Shown one piece after another: positions 49,962 through 57,999 of a stretch of DNA of 64,000 nucleotides. The position numbers were made by a program, and so were the translations under genes. The stretch is taken from positions 81,537,243 through 81,601,242 of the forward strand of contig NC_060248.1 in the NCBI RefSeq assembly GCF_921293095.1, read 5' to 3'. The stretch is from Ischnura elegans. Its lineage: Eukaryota; Arthropoda; Insecta; Odonata; Coenagrionidae. Below the pieces are notes generated by a model. The model saw only the letters and a list, made by a program, of their open reading frames with translations, was not told the DNA's origin and ran no database searches. Position 1 is the stretch's first letter, and every line of letters starts with the position of its first letter.

Positions 49962-50034
49962 GCCTCGGTAGCTTAACTGGCTAAAGCACTCGGCCGGAAA
50001 TCGAGGGATCCGGGTTCGAATCCCGGTCATGGCG
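49962..50034 (+). tRNA. tRNA-like head, copy 2 (probably SINE/pseudogene)
   Basis: Identical to the copy 325 bp upstream except TCATGGC in place of TCAAGGC at the acceptor 3' side, which breaks one more acceptor pair. It shares the CCGGAAA anticodon loop with C33. A working tRNA gene is unlikely. Confidence 0.45.
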
Positions 50035-50694
50035 AATGATTTTTTCTCTGTGGATTTTTCGCACAATTCTTTCTTGAACTTAAAAAAGCAAGAGACTTTA
50101 ACCCTGATTAAATGACGTGCGAAGTATAGAATTTTTTTGGCTCTACAAAACTCAAGTTTAGTTCTATATAGTTCGTTCGCTTCGTTCATTTGAATTCCAT
50201 GAAGATTCAAGGTCCAAATAAATCGTTGATATTATTTTTAATAAAAATTCCAAAGTCTCCAAAATCTTGCAATTTTGGTAGGAAAGTATTTGCCCAGTCA
50301 CACAAGTGTGTAGCAAAAGCCAATTTTCTGCAGGCAGTAATACTGTAACATGAAGATGTCAAAACCTGCTGGCTGAGCATGTAGAATAATTGGATTTTCT
50401 GCTTGAGAATTTGAAAGGGCCAAATATTACATGATTCATATACTTAGTATGTAATCTTTATTATAGCTGTGAAAATTACTATACTCAGGGCTCATTATAG
50501 TGCACGATACTCATTATATTTTCCTTCTTACATTAGGCTAAACATTCATCATAGAAAATTGGAGTAGAATATATTGTAGTATGCATTGCTGTATTGCCTG
50601 GTTCAGAAATTATCATACTTGACTCGATACTTGCGAGTAATTTTCAACTCGACTCGAGATCAAAAAGTGCTACTTGGAAATCCCTTTTATATTC

Positions 50695-51012
50695 CAAAGG
50701 AGCAAATGCAGACTAGGGAGCCTGTGACAGGTATGTGGTCAAGATACGGTGATGCATTTGGAAAAGTACCCAAAGTCACCATAGCAAACACTGTTGAAGC
50801 TGAAGTGGAGCTTATTTATCATAGATGAATGCCCCACCAAATTCCTTCCCTGGGAAATACTGAAAGACTTGTATCTCCTACCCAAGGCTGAAAGTGTTAG
50901 CGAAGAGGTTTCTTGCCATACCGCCATCCACTCTGTTCAGGGAAAGACATTTAGTTCTGCAGGAAAAATATGTGATGTAAAATGCAACAGGCTTTATCCT
51001 AGGATATCCTAA
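50695..51012 (+). pseudogene. hAT transposase C-terminal relic (dimerisation domain)
   Basis: Frame 1 reads through REPVTGMWSRYGDAFGK and ends in AEVEL. A frameshift near 50810 moves to a second frame reading IDECPTKFLPWEILKDLYLL, then VQGKTFSSAGKICDVKCNRL and a stop at 51010-51012. E-V-E-x-Y, a [PW]-x-x-W/L block and the (R/K)-x-F-S-x-A-G-x-[IL]-x-x-x-K-x-N-R-L signature are those of the hAT C-terminal dimerisation domain. The RNase H-like catalytic part is missing, and the nested insertion lies just upstream. The domain ends 18 bp before a perfect 38-bp palindrome. Confidence 0.8.
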
Positions 51013-51029
51013 GCTATCCTAGAAAGCAT

Positions 51030-51067
51030 AGCATCTTCACTCTGTCAGCTGACAGAGTGAAGATGCT
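51030..51067. repeat. perfect 38-bp palindrome
   Basis: AGCATCTTCACTCTGTCAG joined directly to CTGACAGAGTGAAGATGCT, with no spacer. It lies inside the hAT element, 18 bp after the transposase stop codon. In RNA it would form a long hairpin. Possible readings are a convergent 3'-end signal, a transposase-related structure, or a template-switch product. Confidence 0.9.
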
Positions 51068-51509
51068 TTTATATCTGAGCAAAAATTTAAAGTCTGTAAA
51101 AGGAGACTAAATTTGTGAGACATTATTGATAATGATAAGATATTATCAATAAAAGATAGATATTAAAGGAAATACTTTTATTTTAAATTTAAACATGAGT
51201 GTTAATTTTCTAAAGTAATACCTATCATGTAACATCACTTTTCAGGAATGTTCTGTTTTGAAATTTAGCTATTATATTTTGATTACATTGTGATGATATG
51301 AAAGATGCTTTTGTTTGACTGACTCTTTCACAGAGTAATATTTTTTAAGTGGTTTTCTTGTTGCCTGGAATTAAGTGATATTTTTCTTGGAGCCTATGGC
51401 ATCAGAATCGATGGAATCGGTATCGGTAGAATCGGAATCGAAATGTCAGAATCGGAAACGGGATCGGAATCGATAAAATTTTGGAATCGACCCATCACTA
51501 GTAAAAAGG

Positions 51510-51935
51510 AAAAATAATCACATCATATACCCGCATAAGAAGAGGATTCATTACGGATATAAAAGTGATCTCAAATACCACAACGGGAAGATATATTTTC
51601 TAAAGAAGTACACCTCTGGTATCATATGAGATGGAAGGCATGTTCGCGGAAGAGACAAAAAAACATGCCCTTGTACTAAAAGCATACTGTAGGTAGACGA
51701 ATCAAAACCAGTATGATAGTTTCAACATAGGGAGAAGAAAAACCTATCGGAAACGTGATTTCGCCCCGCGTGGTAGGCACACGGATAGGTACTTAATTGA
51801 CTCGGCTACACCGGATAACCTCACGAGAACAATAGACCCTTTACACCATGGGTGTCACTTTCTTGGCAACCCGTCGAAACGGCGGAAGAATAAAATTTTA
51901 TCGGAGGGAGAAATAACAACGGGGAGTTCGGGGCG
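51510..51935. other. unannotated stretch right of the hAT element
   Basis: No gene recognised. It joins the hAT right flank to the SINE that follows. Confidence 0.4.
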
Positions 51936-51939
51936 AGGG

Positions 51940-52262
51940 TGCGACATGCCTCCCCGTTACGGTCCCAATAACCCCGTGCCTGCTCGCTCCGGAGTCCATG
52001 TATCTATTGGGAGAGAGGGCGATAGCGCACGGCAGGGCAACCACCCAACCGGCAAAACTGGGTCTCTGCCTCATCCTCGAAAGCTGTTCAGGTTAGGTGA
52101 GGGTAGATCTCACCCATCACTAAGCCACATGTGAGTAAATTTTCACATGGTCATGGTACGATGGTCGATTAATTTCACTTGACCACCTCGCACACCGAGG
52201 ATTTTCATGTAGATACGTTCGAAGGCTCCACTCAGGATTTGAACCCAGGACCACTCAATTCT
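51940..52262 (-). repeat. SINE, minus strand, same family as 23150-23319
   Basis: On the minus strand: GGGTTCAAATCC (B box, plus 52235-52246), then GGAGCCTTCGAACGTATC, GTGCGAGGTGGTC, ACTCACATGTGGCTTAGTGATGGGTGAGATCTACCCTCACC, and a GC-rich tail. The same order of blocks is found in the SINE at 23150. The tRNA-like 5' part is truncated at about 52262, exactly where the helicase-like fragment begins. The 62-codon plus frame at 51946-52134 lies wholly within the repeat and is not a gene. Confidence 0.6.
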
Positions 52263-52270
52263 CTTATCTT

Positions 52271-52597
52271 GATCCTTTTGTTGTTGAGCATAAGAATATT
52301 TATAAGTTTCTTAAATCATACCATGATGAATTTAGAAGTAGATTAGAGAATCCAAATTGTTTTCGATGTTCAAATTTCGATTGGGCTATGGAATGCGCGA
52401 TATGGATCGATCGAAGCATCCATGATAAAAGTCACAAAAAGAAACAGTTATACTTGTGGGGTGAATCTAATGCTGGTAAAAGTAGTTTTGTCGGTTCTTT
52501 GATAGGTCGTGATATGCTGCCAAATGCTTATTATCCCGTTGTCGGTAAATCCTGCGCTCCACTCAATTCTACGCTAGCTCGTGTTCAATTTAAATAA
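52271..52597 (+). pseudogene. fragment of viral-type SF3-like P-loop helicase/Rep
   Basis: An open frame without stops runs from the SINE junction to TAA at 52595-52597; the ATG at 52388 is internal. The product has an N-terminal helix-rich part (HKNIYKFLKSYHDEF), then KKQLYLWGESNAGKSSFV. There a beta strand leads into a Walker A motif, G-E-S-N-A-G-K-S-S. A Y-Y-P-V-V-G-K block follows. This spacing is that of superfamily 3 helicases of small DNA viruses and related elements. The Walker B and motif C regions are missing, so it is a fragment. It is probably an old endogenous viral copy or part of a Rep-bearing transposon; other P-loop ATPases are possible. It overlaps no host exon signal. Confidence 0.5.
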
Positions 52598-52609
52598 TAC
52601 GGGATTGTC

Positions 52610-53500
52610 AAGTTGAGAAAAAATAAGGAGTTGACCACGAATTTCCATGAGTCAACTTAGCCTTCTTTTATAATTGTTAAATTAATTTCTGCGATAATAA
52701 TTTTTAAAAATAAAAGGAAACTGAGATTTTTACTCAGAATTTTAATTTTTATATAATTAACCGACAAGTTAATTTAGAGATAAACCTTGAAACTTAAAGA
52801 AATCAGCACTCACACAGTTCTTCCACCCTGAATCTGATTTGGATTGGGTAGGATGGAGTAGCGCGCTAGAAGGCATTACCCAGATTTTGATGCTGAGACC
52901 ATAGGGTCAACAGTCCAACGCAATACTAATTGTGAAACAATACTCCCCTCGATAAAAATTTTTAACACCTTGCACTTCATATACTCGTGGATCCCTTGGT
53001 TTTACACTGTCTTCTATGTGCATAGTTGAGCACCACAACGTGATATAACCCGCATTGCACACCACTAAGTCATGAAATTATACCTACTACTCATTGATGG
53101 ATAAGAAGCTAGATTAGTTGGTTCAATAACACCTATTAAATACCAATGTCAATGATAAGCATATTGAAAGTAGCAGCAGATTGAATATAGAACTGTAACC
53201 TTAATATATATTCATTTAAAGTGTAGTCGAATACTTTAGTCCTTCCATCCCAACGCAGAATTATAAATATTTCACGTTTCGCCAAAATTACACTCACGAG
53301 TAGCCTAAAAAGTACCCCAATCTTACGAAAGATATACAATTCCAAACTTTTATGAGCACTTAATGGGAATTCTTTCTAATTGATTGGCAGAGAATAAAAA
53401 GTTCTTAATAAAAGAAAGGATATGGAAATATAATCGGAAAAAAAGGAAAATCCAAGTATTTTACCATGTAAATGTGAGAAAATTCATTTTTTTCTACAAT
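52610..53500. other. AT-rich non-coding stretch
   Basis: No gene or repeat recognised. Confidence 0.5.
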
Positions 53501-53508
53501 AAAACTGT

Positions 53509-54020
53509 GTGGCCACCCTGTTAGAGGAGGGTAAGAGGAGAAGGAGGTCACAAGGACACCCCCCCGAAACGTCGGATGGGGAAACGTGTGGGGGACCCGC
53601 ACCACTGCTTGCGCAGCAGTTTATTAAGCGGCCCCGGCTTGCGCCTTCACGGCCGGAACGCGACATGTGTGTCGCCCGCCCACCAACAAAATGCTTTCAC
53701 CTGGATTGCCCACGGACGACAGCATGGAGACGCTCCGAGAATTTGAACTCCTTCGAGAGAGCACGTGAGCTTGGAGAACTTCATTACCAGATGTTCTTCC
53801 GAAGGGAAGGGGTTCGGGAGGTGGACCTTTTTACCCTTTCCGCCACACTTTCCAGAGACACACACTCATATCCTATGGAGAAAACGCGAAGGTAGGGCGG
53901 GGAAACAAGAAAAACACAAGAAATAGTAATCCGCGTGCGCTGCATTCGATTCTAGGAAAACCTCGGGACTCGCCTGGTCCGCTGGACGAACGAAAGGTAT
54001 CGGGTATAAAAACCAATGGT
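53509..54020. other. GC-rich island with 128-codon frame and TATA-like motif
   Basis: The plus frame 53509-53895 (128 codons) has no recognisable domain and is opposed by three minus frames, so coding is doubtful. The island is CpG-rich, includes GGGGACCCGCACCACTGC and ends at TATAAAAA (54005-54012), a good TATA-box match. No clear Inr lies 25-30 bp downstream. It is the island nearest the neuroligin exon (1.4 kb on its 3' side), but a plus-strand promoter here would point towards that exon from the antisense side. Confidence 0.35.
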
Positions 54021-54029
54021 GCGTGCTGC

Positions 54030-55385
54030 GAGAAAGAGGATTGGAAAGCTAAATCGCCTGTTGCACCGATCGGCTAAATATTTTCTCGCAAAAACTTTCA
54101 TAAAAATTGGCTTCAGATAAAGTTTCGCATGGGTGCTCTTACCGACGCTGAATAGCTAGCTAAAGACAATCCATCGAAACAATGGCCGTAAATTTTTGAC
54201 ATTGTAACGTTTGATATTTAAATACTGAAAAGTAAACGATTCTCAAGTAACATATGGCAGACAAAAAATACATGTCCTCATAGTGAACATAAGAGGCCGC
54301 AGCCTTTTTAGGGGGGGGGGGTCAGCGAGCACAAGCGAGTTATCCAAATACAATTTAACCAGATTTTTTTGGGGCCGTAAAATACTTTGATGCAATAACC
54401 ATTAATGTTATTCAAATTCTGGTAACAATTCCGTTGAAAAGAGAAAAATAATAGAATAAACTTAGGAGAGATATACTTTATTAAAATCCTCATGATAAAA
54501 TGCTGCAAATGTTTCGACAGTAGTTTCATCATTATTATCATTTTAATTAATTTTCTTTGTAGAGATGGTGGAGAAAAACTAACGAATAGCAAAAAAGTAT
54601 ATGAAATAAATGAAAAAGTGGAGATTGAGTTCAATACGACTCATCACTGACAATAATTTTGCTCGTAACGATATATTTTCTCCGGTCTAGTTAGCATTAA
54701 ATTATGTGAAAATTAAGTTGTACTGGGTAGGAAATGAAATAAAATAATCTCATCGCCATTGATGCATCTTCCAAATTTACATAAGATAATTACATCGAGG
54801 AAAGTGAGGCATAAATACCAACACTTTATCTATGAACCATTTCAACCTCATCATATCATTAAATATACAGAATCTCCTTCACGCCCACAGATGTATTCAT
54901 GTGATCTCCCGAAAATGATAGAAATCATAGGTTAAACCCATGTTGCATTTGAGTGAGATTTATTTCGATAGAAATCCATCGGTAAGTGCAGCATGTCTCA
55001 AAGATAATTAGCGAATGAAATTGAAAAATCCAACCCCTTTCACGAAAATTAGAAATTGATGTTGAGGCGTTACATCATTAATAAGCTCTTTTCGCATTCA
55101 CAGTTTCCTTGGTATCGAGTTCGGATCTATCGCCGATTTCAACAGTTAAATCCCTTCAAAGCAATGACTTCTCCAAAGTCAAACATTTCAGCCAGATAAG
55201 CTAGCGAGCAATGAGCTGCTTCGGAGAGTGAAACTTCTTGATCAAATATTGCAATTTAAAAAAAAAAATACGGCAGACCATCTCGAAGTCATTAACGAAA
55301 AATAAAAATAATAACATTTTAGGGTCTCACCCAAAAAAGTTTCACACAAACACACCCGCCCTATCTCGGAGATGACTTCTGGGTC
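54030..55385. other. intronic stretch downstream of the neuroligin exon
   Basis: If the minus-strand exon call is right, this is the intron following it. An 11-G homopolymer lies at 54311-54321. No second exon encoding the next conserved neuroligin block (H-G-[EG]-S followed by G-N-x-x-D-G) was found here. Confidence 0.5.
54311..54321. repeat. G11 homopolymer
   Basis: Eleven consecutive G on the plus strand, in AT-rich sequence. Confidence 0.9.
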
Positions 55386-55391
55386 ACTCAC

Positions 55392-55536
55392 CTCCTCCAG
55401 GAACGTAGAGGTTGAGGAAGAGGCAGTCCTCGCTTTGATTCGTCAGCAGTGGCAGTGTTCTTCTCAGGCGTAAGTAACGACCCTTGGGCATGATGGAAAG
55501 TGCCTCGGTGCGGTTGAAGAAATCCACCGGGAACTT
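55392..55536 (-). CDS. neuroligin exon (single internal exon)
   Basis: A 145-nt internal exon on the minus strand. Upstream is a strong pyrimidine tract and acceptor (CTCTTTATATCTGTCTACCGCAG, plus 55537-55560); downstream is the donor GAG|GTGAGT. It starts in phase 0 and ends in phase 1: 48 codons plus one base, without stops. The product begins KFPVDFFNRTEAL, continues MPKGRYLRLRRTLPLL and ends NQSEDCLFLNLYVPGG. EDCLFLNLYVP matches the carboxylesterase type-B signature 2. NQSEDCL plus the MPKGR...LRR.LP.L block is typical of insect neuroligins, postsynaptic adhesion proteins with an inactive esterase fold. The signature Cys should pair with a Cys in the preceding exon. NRT and NQS are potential glycosylation sites. 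No adjacent exon was recognised in the window. Another cholinesterase-like adhesion protein is possible but less likely. Confidence 0.85.
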
Positions 55537-55575
55537 CTGCGGTAGACAGATATAAAGAGAAAGAGAGAGAATGTG
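55537..55575 (-). promoter_or_regulatory. splice acceptor of the neuroligin exon
   Basis: On the minus strand, a CT-rich stretch (ATTCTCTCTCTTTCTCTTTA) leads to CTGTCTACCGCAG just before the exon. Together with the GTGAGT donor at 55386-55391 it supports exon identity and strand. Confidence 0.8.
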
Positions 55576-55579
55576 TTAA

Positions 55580-56915
55580 AGCCATCGAGAGACCAAGGCG
55601 GAAGTGCTAAACAGCTTCTCTGAAGACATTCAGAGCACGGGTAAAAAGGTAAAAGTTTGACATTCATTGCGCAGAAATATAAATTCCGTGTTTTAAAAAT
55701 AGGTATTTCTTTCATTTCTTAGTCAATGTTTCAAAATTGGCCAATGTTTCTTCTCCTTTGCCAAAGACCTCGTCAGATCTAATGATGACAAAAACGTTGG
55801 CCAAATTCTATGTTGACGCTGCAAAACCTAAAAAAAAAAGAGATTTAATGTCTCAAATGTGTGTGGAAACCATCCACAAGTTTGAAAATTTTCCTGATGA
55901 TGACAATAGTAATAATCGGCCATGAAAATTTGCAGGGACGAAACCCCTTCTGAATGGTTTTATGCATAAATGAAATATGAGACTTAAAATCATACATATA
56001 AACAACATTTGCCCAGTCTCAGGTTCAATTTATTTCGTATATAAATATTCCCCAAAAAGTTCTCGGATATTCCATTATTATAATAACCTTTTTTGGGCTA
56101 TACCGCGTAAGAAGTTTATCCTATTGTATGTAATTATCATGCCCCCAAATTCCATTTAATTTATATTTAATCATCCACTATTTTCCTAATAGACAAATTT
56201 TAACGTCGATTTTTGCTACGCTGATAGCTACCCACACACTGCATTCCCGTTAATAACATAGATTTTTTATCATGGAAACAACATATTGCTATTACTAAAC
56301 AAAGATATAATCCAAATGTCCAATCACTGGATCTGTATTATTTAAATCTGCAGCATGGTTCTACTCCCTTCGTATCTCTAAAGGCTGATTATAACGATAT
56401 CATAAGATCACTATAAATGTTCCTTTAATAGTTGCAGGGACAAAGTTACACATAAATATTTTTTTCAATATTAAAACGGGTGATATATCTTTTAAATCGC
56501 AATAATTATCGGTAGCCAGGAAGTTCCTCCTTTTGCAATACATCTGCTTTCTAAGAAACCCAACAAGAATTATTCTAAGCAATTTCACTATTTATTTGCT
56601 TCTTTAGCATTAAAGATTCAAGAGTATTGGGCGATGAAATTGATAATCCTTCACAATCTCAACTGATGGAGCAGAATAAGCCTTACTGATATCTGAAATT
56701 GATTGAATGGTTCACAGTCCATTATAAACAGTTGGCTTCTCTGAGAAATTTCACACTCGTTTTGATAAAGATTCCTCTTACTCACTGATGCAATTTTTTG
56801 GATCGTGCCTGTTTTATCACCAAAAGTAGTAGTGGAAGGAAGGAGCTTCCAACATATTTTATATTTTATTTTAATACTTTAATCAAAGCAATATATTGTA
56901 GGCTTCCAACCTTTG
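55580..56915. other. intronic stretch upstream of the neuroligin exon
   Basis: This is the intron preceding the exon on the minus strand. The 62-codon plus frame at 55737-55925 is lysine- and aspartate-rich and unrecognised. Nothing else was seen. Confidence 0.45.
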
Positions 56916-56918
56916 AAT

Positions 56919-57996
56919 TACCGTATTTACACGAATCTAAGACGAGGTTTTTTTCCCTCCTAACTCATGCAGAAAAGAGGGTTCGTCTTACAATCGGATG
57001 CAAAATTCTCGAAGTCAATCGGGTTGCATAATTCTCGACGTCAATCGGGTTGCATAATTTACGTCGGAAAAATCATGGTCACCTGAGTTTGCCACCTGAT
57101 AGCTATACAACGAAAAATCAACGTCAAAATAGCTGAACAGTAATTTAGCACAATTTATTTTGCGTTCAAGTAAAAAAAAAAAACATTTTTCAATTTGGGC
57201 AGCAGGCAAAGATTCGGTGTGTGCTCATCAGTCGCCGCGGCGCGCCGGGTTCACTTATGCCTTATTCGCGAGATTGCCTGCTTTACCTTTGGTTCGACTC
57301 CATTCAAGTTATAGCTCGATCAACTCACAAAATGATCGCGTGATTGGTTACAATTTACCTAAATTGTAACGTTAAATCCTCAATGTCGCGGAATAAACTG
57401 CTACAAATTCGTTGCATTTTTCTCAGAGCAACGGTAAGAAGGCAACATGATTTGCCTCTGATTAGAGAAATCGATTCAGTTGTGATTAACCGTGCCTTTC
57501 AGAGTATTACGATGGCAGAGAATATTCATTGCAATGCCGCCTTCAAAAGAAAAGTTATACCTCGGAATCCCGATCCATCGTTCCCGCATTGATCATTTCC
57601 CGTCGCGTACGCCGAACGCGATAGCAACAGTTCCGAACTTCACCTCGTACGAGTGGTTCCCTACTTTCCAGGGTGGCTTGACTTCAAACTACGGAGTGTT
57701 TTCCGTGTGGTTTTAATAAAGTTAGGTTTCATTTTCACCAGTTTAATTTTATTCGTCTTCGGACCATGGCCCCTGCGAAGAAATATTCCTGTAAGAAATA
57801 TTACGCGCTAAAATCTAATCATAATTACGCGCCAAAAAGCCTGCGTTTCCTGGGACATAGGCAACCTAGCCAAACATTCCCGCTTTCATCGCTTATTCGT
57901 ATCGTTATTAGGAAAAAATTTTTTCCCTAGCGTAGTTCCAAAAAAGGGGGGGTCGTCTTAGAATCGTGTTCGTCTTAGATTCGTGCAAATACGGTA
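56919..57996 (+). mobile_element. pogo/Tigger-like DNA element with TA duplication
   Basis: A TA dinucleotide flanks both sides (56919-56920, 57995-57996). The terminal inverted repeats are 25 bp with one mismatch: CCGTATTTACACGAATCTAAGACGA (56921-56945) against the reverse complement of 57970-57994. The element is 1074 bp. A subterminal GTCGTCTTAGAATCG motif repeats the end sequence near 57951. TA duplication and this TIR type fit the Tc1/mariner/pogo superfamily. An internal frame (57344-57592) includes AAFKRKVI near its end (57536-57558), resembling the start of the N-terminal helix-turn-helix of pogo-type transposases, then loses similarity. It is a non-autonomous, deleted copy. Confidence 0.8.
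56993..57056. repeat. 26-bp tandem repeat inside the pogo-like element
   Basis: ATTCTCGA(A/C)GTCAATCGGGTTGCATA occurs at 57005-57030 and 57031-57056. A partial third unit (ATCGGATGCAAA) lies just before and the start of another (ATTTACGTCGG) just after. The period is 26 bp. It may be a transposase-binding array near the left terminus. Confidence 0.8.
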
Positions 57997-57999
57997 AGT

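Larger units (their letters stand above)
49376..50079. mobile_element. composite tRNA-like retroposon with 13-bp target duplication
   Basis: TTCTTTCTTGAAC occurs at 49376-49388 and 50067-50079, flanking a 678-bp insertion. The insertion holds three related units. A minus-strand 3' part (49387-49513) is a near-perfect 127-bp inverted repeat of 49681-49807. Then come two plus-strand units in direct repeat with a 325-bp period (49528-49743 and 49853-50068). Each plus unit has a ~108-bp leader and a complete tRNA-like head. A 13-bp duplication is in the size range made by LINE-type endonuclease insertion, so a dimeric or rearranged SINE is the likely explanation. Confidence 0.7.
48062..50684. mobile_element. 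nested hAT-like insertion inside the outer hAT
   Basis: The left end GGGATGTGCGAGTACTC (48062) is followed by repeated GAGTCGAGTA motifs (48085-48145). The right end has ACTCGACTCGAGATCAAAAAGTGCTACTTGGAAATCCC (50647-50684), a decayed reverse complement of the left end. GAGTCGAG-type subterminal repeats with GGGATGTGCGAGTAC ends are seen in hAT-type non-autonomous elements. No matching target duplication was found, so the boundaries and the nesting are inferred. Removing it would bring the outer left arm next to the transposase C-terminal segment. Confidence 0.45.
47851..51508 (+). mobile_element. hAT transposon with 8-bp target duplication
   Basis: A perfect 8-bp duplication GTAAAAAG (47851-47858 and 51501-51508) flanks a 3642-bp element, 47859-51500. 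Its ends are inverted: TAGTGATGGGTCGGTTCGATTC on the left, GGAATCGACCCATCACTA on the right. An 8-bp duplication plus a TAGTGATGGGT end is diagnostic of the hAT superfamily. Both subterminal regions are packed with TCGATTC/GAATCG motifs (47875-47960 and 51403-51490), which resemble transposase-binding repeats. The right part encodes a decayed hAT transposase C-terminus. The centre carries younger insertions, listed separately. The intact target duplication says the outer element inserted as one unit; the broken frame says it is now inactive. Confidence 0.88.

Noticed and set aside
49436..50210. Minus-strand frames of 121-124 codons as genes
   Set aside because: They lie wholly within the tRNA-like composite repeat, and the two share a long identical stretch only because the repeat is duplicated.
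51946..52134. 62-codon plus frame as a small gene
   Set aside because: It lies inside the tail of a minus-strand SINE.
53509..53895. 128-codon frame as a gene
   Set aside because: Opposed by overlapping antisense frames in a GC-rich island and with no recognisable domain.
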